DNA from: Holosporales bacterium | GTDB lineage: Bacteria > Pseudomonadota > Alphaproteobacteria > BNTO01 | Assembly (NCBI GenBank): GCA_031265645.1 | Contig: JAISCJ010000113.1 | Location: forward strand, 1 to 12,138 | Length of the DNA: 12,138 bases | Direction: 5' to 3' | Shown here: positions 6,849 through 12,138 of the stretch, piece by piece | Layout of the letters: every line of letters begins with the position of its first letter | Numbering within the stretch: position 1 is the stretch's first letter | Translations under genes and position numbers: made by a program | The notes under the pieces: model-generated | The model's input: only the letters and a program-made list of their open reading frames with translations | Told to the model about the DNA's origin: nothing | The model's database searches: none

Positions 6849-7223
6849 CTACACCAATGCAATTACAGCCATAGGAGCGTTATCACCATAACGACGACCA
6901 GCCCGAACTATTCGAGAATACCCACCTTGGCGCGCCTGAAAACGCTCAGAAAGAGTCGTCAATACTTTTGAAGCAACAGCTTCGTCACCAATTTTAACAA
7001 TTGCATGCCGACGAATGCTTAGCCGTTCAGCCTCTGATGTTGACGCCTGATAGCGCTTCCCCAGAGTAATCACCTTTTCGGCTAACGGGCGAAGTTCCTT
7101 TGCCTTCGGAAGCGTGGTTTTAATACGCTCTTCCTTAAGAAGGGAACAAATCATGTTTCGAAACATTGCCTTTCGGTGAGCTGAAGTTCGATTCAACAGC
7201 CGGTGTGCCATTCCATGTCTCAT
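6849..7223 (-). CDS. rplQ: 50S ribosomal protein L17
   Basis: Large-subunit protein near the exit tunnel, 124 residues. It opens MRHGMAHRLLNRTSAHRK, the family N-terminus, with the conserved MFRNM and ERIKTTLPKAKELRPLAEK blocks after it, and it ends in RRYGDNAPMAVIALV. The ATG at 7221-7223 has GAGGG 4-8 nt upstream; an in-frame TTG at 7247 would only add residues foreign to the family. It is the last gene of the alpha operon, after rpoA. The 50-nt leader between them is a series of T tracts. The stop is TAG; just after it GGGG-CAT-CCCC can form a tiny hairpin without a T run, so termination before gltX is doubtful. Confidence 0.96.
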   Translation of the reverse strand: MRHGMAHRLLNRTSAHRKAMFRNMICSLLKEERIKTTLPKAKELRPLAEKVITLGKRYQASTSEAERLSIRRHAIVKIGDEAVASKVLTTLSERFQARQGGYSRIVRAGRRYGDNAPMAVIALV

Positions 7224-7273
7224 AACGCCCTCGCAAAAAAAAGTCAAAAAAGTAAAAAATCACAAAAATCTAA

Positions 7274-8296
7274 CTAACTAGAGTACGGGTCATCCAGCCC
7301 CTTAGCCAAGTCATCGATATTGGATGGGGGCCAATTTGGCAAAGCCATTCCTAATCCCACGCCCATTTGAGACAAAACTTCTTTTATCTCATTTAAGGAC
7401 TTCCGTCCAAAATTTGGAGTTTTCAGCATTTCAGATTCGCTCTTTTGCACTAAATCTCCAATGTAAACGATATTCTCGTTCTTCAAGCAATTCGCAGCAC
7501 GAACGGACAATTCAAGTTCTTCGACTTTACGAAGCAAGTTCTTATTGAAACTCAATGCCTCTCCGTCCCTTGCCGAACTAAACAACCTTGGCTCATCAAA
7601 ATTAATAAACTGCTGCATCTGATCAACCAAGATGCGCGCAGCGTAAGCCAATGCATCATCCGGCTTAACAGATCCATCAGTAAAAACAGTCATTGTGAGT
7701 TTATCATAGTCAGTACGCTGTCCAACGCGCGTCGGGTCCACCTTGTATACGACCCGCTTTACTGGAGAAAACAAGGCGTCAAGAGGAATAACCCCAAGAG
7801 TCTTAACATTATCAGGATCATACATCGCGGGAACAAACCCTTTTCCACTATCGACCATCAGTTCCATGTTTAGCTTTGCATTATCTCCAAGTGTGCATAT
7901 AACAGCATTTGGCTCTAATATTTCGACTCCAGCACAAACTTCGATATCGCTAGCGGTAACAACCTTCGGACCTTTTACAGACAAATGAACTTTCTTTGGC
8001 AAATCAGATAAAAGCTTAACTCCAATACCCTTTATATTAAGGATTATATCCGTTACGTCCTCTAATACTCCAGGGATTGATGAAAATTCATGAAGCACAC
8101 CGTCAATCTTCATTGAGACGAACGCAGCACCATGCAAAGACGACAAAAGGATTCGCCGTAAAGCGTTACCAAGAGTAGTGCCAAAACCGCGTTCTAGAGG
8201 CTCAGCAACAATCACAGCTTCTCGCATTGACGCATCAGTATACTGAACATCCAGCTTCCCTGATTTAATTAACGATTGCCAATTTTTTTCAATCAC
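7274..8296 (-). CDS. rpoA: DNA-directed RNA polymerase subunit alpha
   Basis: Alpha subunit: its N-terminal domain dimerises and nucleates RNA polymerase assembly, and its C-terminal domain contacts UP elements and activators. The product is 340 residues. The N-terminal domain shows EPLERGFGTTLGNALRRILL (about 34-53). After a linker, the C-terminal domain carries the ELSVRAANCLK and NFGRKSLNEIKE motifs, which contain the DNA-contacting residues. The frame continues upstream into rpsK, but GTG 8294-8296 is chosen: GGGG lies 7 nt upstream and the protein then begins MIEKNWQSLIKSGKL, matching alphaproteobacterial RpoA (typically M-I-KNWQ-LIKP). A short ORF overlaps this start (see 8289-8330). 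The stop is TAG. Confidence 0.96.
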   Translation of the reverse strand: MIEKNWQSLIKSGKLDVQYTDASMREAVIVAEPLERGFGTTLGNALRRILLSSLHGAAFVSMKIDGVLHEFSSIPGVLEDVTDIILNIKGIGVKLLSDLPKKVHLSVKGPKVVTASDIEVCAGVEILEPNAVICTLGDNAKLNMELMVDSGKGFVPAMYDPDNVKTLGVIPLDALFSPVKRVVYKVDPTRVGQRTDYDKLTMTVFTDGSVKPDDALAYAARILVDQMQQFINFDEPRLFSSARDGEALSFNKNLLRKVEELELSVRAANCLKNENIVYIGDLVQKSESEMLKTPNFGRKSLNEIKEVLSQMGVGLGMALPNWPPSNIDDLAKGLDDPYSS

Positions 8297-8330
8297 AAAA
8301 ATACCCCACAAACAGAAATGATAAAACCAT
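8289..8330 (-). CDS. Possible 13-codon leader ORF overlapping the rpoA start
   Basis: On the minus strand, ATG at 8328-8330 opens a reading frame MVLSFLFVGYFCD that stops at TGA (8289-8291), so its stop lies just inside the rpoA frame, 3 nt past the rpoA GTG. The run GGGGGGAAGGA directly upstream (8331-8341) is the strongest purine-rich ribosome binding site in this part of the operon. The rpoA binding site GGGG (8304-8307) lies inside this frame. It could couple rpoA translation to termination of a short peptide. Protein-level conservation is unknown, and chance cannot be excluded for so short a frame. Confidence 0.3.
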   Translation of the reverse strand: MVLSFLFVGYFCD

Positions 8331-8351
8331 TCCTTCCCCCCACTAACTAAG

Positions 8352-8744
8352 CTAGACTCTTCGCCGCTTAGGTGGCCGACAACCATTATGAGGAATCGGA
8401 CTCGTATCGGAAATTGAGGTTATCGAAAAACCAAAAGACTGCATGGCACGAAGCGCCGTTTCTCGACCAGAACCAGGCCCTTTAACCACAACCCTAAGAG
8501 TTCTCACTCCGTGTTCCGAAGCCTTTTTAGAGGCCGCCTCTGCCGCGATTTGAGCCGCATATGGGGTAGACTTTCTAGACCCTTTAAAACCGACCATACC
8601 TGAAGACGCAGAAGCAATCGCATTTCCAAATTCATCCGCAATCGTAATCAGCGTATTATTAAACGTCGAACTAACATAGGCAACTGCGTGAGTTATGTTC
8701 TTCCTATCTTTCCTTTTTAATGTTCCAGCACTACTGACGGCCAT
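8352..8744 (-). CDS. rpsK: 30S ribosomal protein S11
   Basis: Small-subunit platform protein that helps shape the mRNA exit region, 130 residues. It shows AYVSSTFNNTLITI, the GFKGSRKSTPYAAQ block, VKGPGSGRE and the basic end HNGCRPPKRRRV, all standard for S11. The N-terminus MAVSSAGTLKRKDRKN is slightly variable, as is normal. AGGTGA lies 3 nt before the ATG. It lies 20 nt after rpsM and 55 nt before rpoA. The stop is TAG. Confidence 0.97.
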   Translation of the reverse strand: MAVSSAGTLKRKDRKNITHAVAYVSSTFNNTLITIADEFGNAIASASSGMVGFKGSRKSTPYAAQIAAEAASKKASEHGVRTLRVVVKGPGSGRETALRAMQSFGFSITSISDTSPIPHNGCRPPKRRRV

Positions 8745-8764
8745 AAATCACCTAATAGCAAAAA

Positions 8765-9145
8765 CTACCTTGTCGCAATCTTCTTTCCGGCAATTGGAAT
8801 TGCCTTCCCTTTCCTTGTCCTAGCATTCGTGTGAGTACGTTGACCTCGAACGGGCAACCCCTTGCGATGACGCAGTCCACGATAGCTCCCCAAGTCCATC
8901 AAGCGCTTTATATTAGTAGAGACTTCTCGGCGAAGATCTCCTTCAACGCTAAAATTTCCGCCATCGATTACTTCTCGAATGTGCAACACTTCGGCATCTG
9001 TTAATTGATGCACCCGCACATCGGGAGAAACTCCAGCACTGTTCAATACAGCGAGCGCATTTTTCGGACCGATGCCATATATGTAACGCAACGCAACGCC
9101 AACTTTCTTCTGTGTTGGAATGTTTACACCTGCTATACGCGCCAT
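8765..9145 (-). CDS. rpsM: 30S ribosomal protein S13
   Basis: Small-subunit head protein that contacts the P-site tRNA and the large subunit, 126 residues. It opens MARIAGVNIPTQKK and contains YGIGPKNA, the LRREVSTNIKRLMDLGSYRG block and the glycine/arginine-rich end LPVRGQRTHTNARTRKGK. The frame extends upstream to a nominal start at 9229, inside adk, but ATG 9143-9145 has GGAG 6 nt upstream and gives the family N-terminus. It lies 25 nt after adk. The stop is TAG. Confidence 0.97.
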   Translation of the reverse strand: MARIAGVNIPTQKKVGVALRYIYGIGPKNALAVLNSAGVSPDVRVHQLTDAEVLHIREVIDGGNFSVEGDLRREVSTNIKRLMDLGSYRGLRHRKGLPVRGQRTHTNARTRKGKAIPIAGKKIATR

Positions 9146-9170
9146 ATTATTCTCCAAAATACCTAAAAAA

Positions 9171-9917
9171 TTATGACCAAATAATACGCAAAACTGAATC
9201 AGCAACAACTTCCGGCGTTTGCGAAGCATCTATCCGGATAAGTTCTCCACGAGAAGAATAATAACCCAACACAGGAGTCGTCTTCTCTTGATAAACATCT
9301 AAGCGCGTACCTATTGATTGCTCATTATCATCGCTTCGACGCAAGAAATCACTACCGCAACACACGTCACAGACCCCTGCAACCTTAGGCATAACCATTC
9401 TATCATTGTACAACTTTCCACATGTTTTACAAGAGTAACGGCCAAGCATTCGCTGAAAGACCACGGAAGAACTTACTTCTAGATAAAAAGCTCGCACAGT
9501 CCAATCGCCCAAAAGCTTGGATAAACACTCTGCCTGAAATACAGTTCTGGGAAATCCATCAAAAACAACGCTTTCTTTGCGATTTTCATCTAAGAATTTG
9601 CTGACCATGGCTAAAACCATTTCATCCGGCACTAAAAAACCCTTATCACACAGCGATTTTGCTTCTTGCCCTAAAACAGAGTCAGAACTAATCTCCGATC
9701 GCAAAGCATTTCCGGACGAAAATACGGAAAACCCTAGCATTGCGTCAAACGCCCCAGTCAATGTACCTTTTCCACAACCGGGAGCGCCCAACAATATCAA
9801 AGCTTGATGGGCCCCGTCGGCGCTAACATCACCAGCCTCAACAGCCAACGGGTATTCAACCTCAACGGTCCCCGGAACTTCAGGAGCAGACGAGTTATGT
9901 TCATCGTGTCCCATCAT
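9171..9917 (-). CDS. adk: Adenylate kinase with an acidic N-terminal extension
   Basis: Cytosolic enzyme that interconverts ATP + AMP and 2 ADP. It has P-loop GAPGCGKGT (44-52), an AMP-site segment SSGNALR (67-73) where the family has STGDMLR, FDGFPRT (119-125), and a long LID with four cysteines CKTC (163-166) and CDVC (183-186), as in zinc-binding adenylate kinases. Arg73, Arg124, Arg160, Arg193/194 and Arg205 occupy the usual ligand-binding places. The 248 residues exceed the usual 210-220 because about 40 residues precede the core; this tail has eight acidic residues and no Lys or Arg. ATG 9917 overlaps the secY stop (TAATG) and has GGGGA 7 nt upstream, favouring the long form; a TTG at 9800 could start a core-only form. 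Its position between secY and rpsM is typical. The stop is TAA. Confidence 0.93.
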   Translation of the reverse strand: MMGHDEHNSSAPEVPGTVEVEYPLAVEAGDVSADGAHQALILLGAPGCGKGTLTGAFDAMLGFSVFSSGNALRSEISSDSVLGQEAKSLCDKGFLVPDEMVLAMVSKFLDENRKESVVFDGFPRTVFQAECLSKLLGDWTVRAFYLEVSSSVVFQRMLGRYSCKTCGKLYNDRMVMPKVAGVCDVCCGSDFLRRSDDNEQSIGTRLDVYQEKTTPVLGYYSSRGELIRIDASQTPEVVADSVLRIIWS

Positions 9918-11260
9918 TAAAATTTCCCCTGTAAATTAGCTTTCTTTATTAATCCTTCGTACTGATGGGCCATTAAATGAGATTGAATTTGCCCAATCGT
10001 ATCTATAGTCACGCTAACCACAATCAACAAACTGGTCCCACCGATATAAAAAGGTAATTCTAATTTTGTTACGATGAACTCAGGAACAACACATATTAAC
10101 GCTAAATAAATCGCGCCAACTGTAGTTAATCGAGTCAAAAGATAATCGATATAATCCGCAGTTTGCTGTCCTGGACGAATACCAGGAATATAACTGCCAG
10201 ACTTCCGCAAATTATCTGAAGTTTCTTTTGGATCGAACATCAACGCCGTGTAAAAATACGCGAAATAAATGATCATCGACACGAAAAGAATTATATATGC
10301 AGCTCGATCTCTCGCAAAAAGACTGGTAAATATACGTAACCAAGATCCCTCTGAAACATTGACAAACGTCAAAATTGTTGCGGGAAACATAATCAACGAA
10401 GACGCAAAAATTGGAGGCATAACACCTGCGCTATTCAACTTCAAAGGCAAATGCGTATTTTGAGCAACAGCAGGCATTCCAGGACGAACCTGCCTTTTCG
10501 GATATTGAATTGGAACCCGACGTTGACTGCCTTCTACGAACACAACAAAATACAAAACGCCAAGAATCCCAGCAAAAACAAGTAGCAAAACAGGAAGAGA
10601 GACAGATTGACTTTTCCCGAGAGCAAGAGTCTTGAACAACGCACTAGGAAGATTCGCGACGATTCCAGAATAAATAATAATAGAGGTTCCGTTTCCAATC
10701 CCTCGCGATGAAATTTGGTCTCCGATCCAAACCAAAAACATTGTGCTTCCTGTCAAGGTCAACACGGTCATCAATCTAAAGAAAAATCCAGGAATAGTTA
10801 CGGCAGGCCCATTAGCTCCATTTAAATGCTCCAGCCCGGCAGCAACGCCAAAAGCCTGGATAGAAGCCATCATTATCGCTCCATATCGCGTATACAATCC
10901 AAGTTTTTTCCGACCAGCCTCCCCTTCTTTCTTAAGAGCTTCAAATGCTGGAAAGACAGACGTCATTAATTGAACAACGATGCTGGAAGATATATATGGA
11001 ACGATACCAAGCGAGAACATGGTCATTCGACCAACAGCACCACCAGAAAAAATGTCTAGTAAACCAAATACGCCACCAGAATGTTGCGTCAAAAATTCAG
11101 CCACAACCCGCGGATCAACGCCCGGCAAAGGAATATACGTACCCAAACGACAAACAATCAATGCCGCAAATGTAAACAACAACCTTTTCTGAAGATCTTT
11201 TGATTTTCGAAAAGAATCAACAGAAAAACTAGATGCAAATTGCTCCACGCCAGAAGCCAT
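9917..11260 (-). CDS. secY: Protein translocase subunit SecY
   Basis: Central channel of the Sec translocon in the inner membrane, working with SecE, SecG and SecA or the ribosome. The product is 447 residues with about ten membrane helices. Recognisable blocks are TYIPLPGVDP in the first periplasmic region, LLDIFSGGAVGRMTMFSLGI, the polar cytoplasmic loop EGSQRRVPIQYPKRQ, NSAGVMPPIFASS, and the C5 loop SGSYIPGIRPG, which contacts SecA and ribosomes. ATG 11258-11260 is preceded by an AGGTGATG-type ribosome binding site. It lies 11 nt after rplO, and its TAA stop shares a base with the adk start, indicating coupling. Confidence 0.97.
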   Translation of the reverse strand: MASGVEQFASSFSVDSFRKSKDLQKRLLFTFAALIVCRLGTYIPLPGVDPRVVAEFLTQHSGGVFGLLDIFSGGAVGRMTMFSLGIVPYISSSIVVQLMTSVFPAFEALKKEGEAGRKKLGLYTRYGAIMMASIQAFGVAAGLEHLNGANGPAVTIPGFFFRLMTVLTLTGSTMFLVWIGDQISSRGIGNGTSIIIYSGIVANLPSALFKTLALGKSQSVSLPVLLLVFAGILGVLYFVVFVEGSQRRVPIQYPKRQVRPGMPAVAQNTHLPLKLNSAGVMPPIFASSLIMFPATILTFVNVSEGSWLRIFTSLFARDRAAYIILFVSMIIYFAYFYTALMFDPKETSDNLRKSGSYIPGIRPGQQTADYIDYLLTRLTTVGAIYLALICVVPEFIVTKLELPFYIGGTSLLIVVSVTIDTIGQIQSHLMAHQYEGLIKKANLQGKF

Positions 11261-11271
11261 GAATCATCACC

Positions 11272-11733
11272 TTATTCAACCTTAACTGAACCACCTTTAG
11301 ACTCGATCAGCTGCTGAGCTGACGCCGAGACCCGAGATACAATAAAATGCAATGGCAAAGTCACATCCCCTCTGGAGATAAGCGACACGCGCTCGCAGTT
11401 CTTACTAGCCAGTCCATTAGATATTAAATAATTTAAATCCACAGTCTGTCCTTCGACCAAAATACCTTTTGAAATCAAACCTGCCAGTTTTTGAAAATGC
11501 AGTTCCACAGTTTTAATCTGATCATGCCGTTTAAAACCACGCTTAGGCAAACGCCTATATATCGGCATTTGTCCACCTTCGAAACCATTCAAGGACACAC
11601 CAGCGCGAGCAGTTTGACCTTTGCCACCACGACCGCTAGTCTTTCCTAATCCAGAACCAATACCGCGCCCCACGACTTTTCGTTTCTTCATCGCGCCGAA
11701 ATTGTCTCGGAGTTCATTTAATTTAAAGGACAT
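11272..11733 (-). CDS. rplO: 50S ribosomal protein L15
   Basis: Early-assembling large-subunit protein, 153 residues. It has the MSFKLNELRDNFGAMKKRK start, the glycine-rich arm VGRGIGSGLGKTSGRGGKGQ (about 21-40), the EGGQMPIYRRLPKRGFKR block, and a folded C-terminal half ending in SASAQQLIESKGGSVKVE. AGGT lies upstream of the ATG at 11731-11733. It sits between rpmD (20 nt) and secY (11 nt), as in the spc operon. The stop is TAA. Confidence 0.97.
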   Translation of the reverse strand: MSFKLNELRDNFGAMKKRKVVGRGIGSGLGKTSGRGGKGQTARAGVSLNGFEGGQMPIYRRLPKRGFKRHDQIKTVELHFQKLAGLISKGILVEGQTVDLNYLISNGLASKNCERVSLISRGDVTLPLHFIVSRVSASAQQLIESKGGSVKVE

Positions 11734-11753
11734 GACTTTACCTACATAACTAT

Positions 11754-12071
11754 TTAATTATTCACAGGTTTGACCCGAACTACGTGAGCCAGACGATCTA
11801 TTATTTTAGTAAACACTGGAATATTCGGAACAACATTGGACTTACCGATTCGCCCCAACCCCAAAGCGTGCAACTGCAGTTTCTGAATTTTCGGTTGACG
11901 AATAGTACTTCTATATTGCTCAATGACGATCATATCCGCTGATTGCGACTTATGAGCATCACGTCTTTGAGCTGAAATTCTCACCAACGCTTGATTTGAA
12001 CGTTTGCGTCCTCTCCAGCCACGAGTCGGAGTGACAAAATTCTCACTAATATTAGAATGTATTTGTTCCAT
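11754..12071 (-). CDS. rpmD: 50S ribosomal protein L30, apparently with an N-terminal extension
   Basis: The last 59 residues, from Met at 11933, form a normal bacterial L30: MIVIEQYRSTIRQPKIQ, then LHALGLGRIGKSN, and a hydrophobic-basic end IIDRLAHVVRVKP. The frame stays open upstream to ATG 12071, which has GAGG 5 nt before it and lies 7 nt after the rpsE stop, exactly where an rpmD start is expected. ATG 11933 has only a GGA nearly touching it. I therefore favour the 105-residue form, which adds about 46 residues including the very basic RGWRGRKRSNQALVRISAQ. Most bacterial L30 proteins are about 60 residues, so the extension is unusual; if only the core is made, the gene is 11754-11933. 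The stop is TAA. Confidence 0.85.
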   Translation of the reverse strand: MEQIHSNISENFVTPTRGWRGRKRSNQALVRISAQRRDAHKSQSADMIVIEQYRSTIRQPKIQKLQLHALGLGRIGKSNVVPNIPVFTKIIDRLAHVVRVKPVNN

Positions 12072-12078
12072 GATCACC

Positions 12079-12138
12079 TCACGAAGCCCTTATAACAGAA
12101 CCACTATCGGTCCCAAACTTTTTACCTAAAATTGCATC
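12079..12138 (-). CDS. rpsE: 30S ribosomal protein S5, C-terminal end only
   Basis: Nineteen codons and a TGA stop at the right edge, reading DAILGKKFGTDSGSVIRAS. The first part resembles the usual S5 end (VEEILGK), followed by about a dozen extra residues. The position immediately before rpmD is the place of rpsE in the spc operon. The assignment rests mainly on gene order, because only the variable tail is visible. It is the only gene here that ends in TGA. Confidence 0.7.
   Translation of the reverse strand, partial: DAILGKKFGTDSGSVIRAS

Noticed and set aside
8297..8386. Upstream in-frame extension of rpoA into rpsK
   Set aside because: The extension overlaps the conserved end of rpsK, is not RpoA-like, and GTG 8296 with its ribosome binding site gives the family N-terminus.
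1..12138. Mobile element, CRISPR array, toxin-antitoxin or phage system
   Set aside because: No transposase, integrase, terminal inverted repeats, regular spaced repeats or defence-gene motifs were seen on either strand.

Overview
The window reads as the chromosome of an alphaproteobacterium, probably a host-associated or otherwise fast-evolving one (a Holosporales- or Rickettsiales-like lineage would fit). This is inferred from gene order (rpsE-rpmD-rplO-secY-adk-rpsM-rpsK-rpoA-rplQ, with adk between secY and rpsM and no rpmJ there), from the rpmF-plsX-fabH cluster, from alphaproteobacterial sequence features in L32, HslU, RpoA and GltX, from base composition visibly below 50% GC, and from several diverged or extended housekeeping proteins. 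No rRNA or other firm taxonomic marker is present. No insertion sequence, phage gene, CRISPR array or toxin system was seen.

Layout. 1-130 (minus): 5' end of a single-pass membrane protein, possibly FtsN/SPOR-like. 131-376: divergent intergenic region with candidate promoters and a short ORF ending 27 nt before hslU, where hslV would normally end; it may be an hslV remnant. 377-1678 (plus): hslU, the only plus-strand gene. 1679-1831: convergent spacer with a weak hairpin. 1832-4331 (minus): tRNA-Glu(UUC), rpmF, plsX, fabH, apparently read from a good sigma70-type promoter in front of the tRNA. 4489-5334 (minus): an AT-rich membrane protein that I read as a highly diverged relative of complex I subunit NuoH. 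5404-6795 (minus): gltX. 6849-12138 (minus): the end of the spc ribosomal operon running into the alpha operon, from the last codons of rpsE to rplQ.

How the genes fit together. The minus-strand block is mostly translation and transcription core (S5, L30, L15, S13, S11, L17, L32, RpoA, GltX, tRNA-Glu), protein export (SecY), adenylate balance (Adk) and entry into phospholipid and fatty-acid synthesis (PlsX, FabH). Gaps in the ribosomal block are short and adk starts on the last base of the secY stop, so most of it should be one transcript with translational coupling.

Starts were set from ribosome binding sites and family alignment. This shortens several maximal reading frames: fabH to GTG 2770, rpmF to ATG 4224, gltX to ATG 6795, rplQ to ATG 7223, rpoA to GTG 8296, rpsM to ATG 9145. 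No conventional novel defence or metabolic system is evident. The points most worth a second look are the diverged NuoH-like protein standing alone, the apparent loss of hslV beside an intact hslU, a 13-codon leader ORF overlapping the rpoA start, the extended L30 and adenylate kinase, and the heavy use of TAG stops, including in highly expressed genes.
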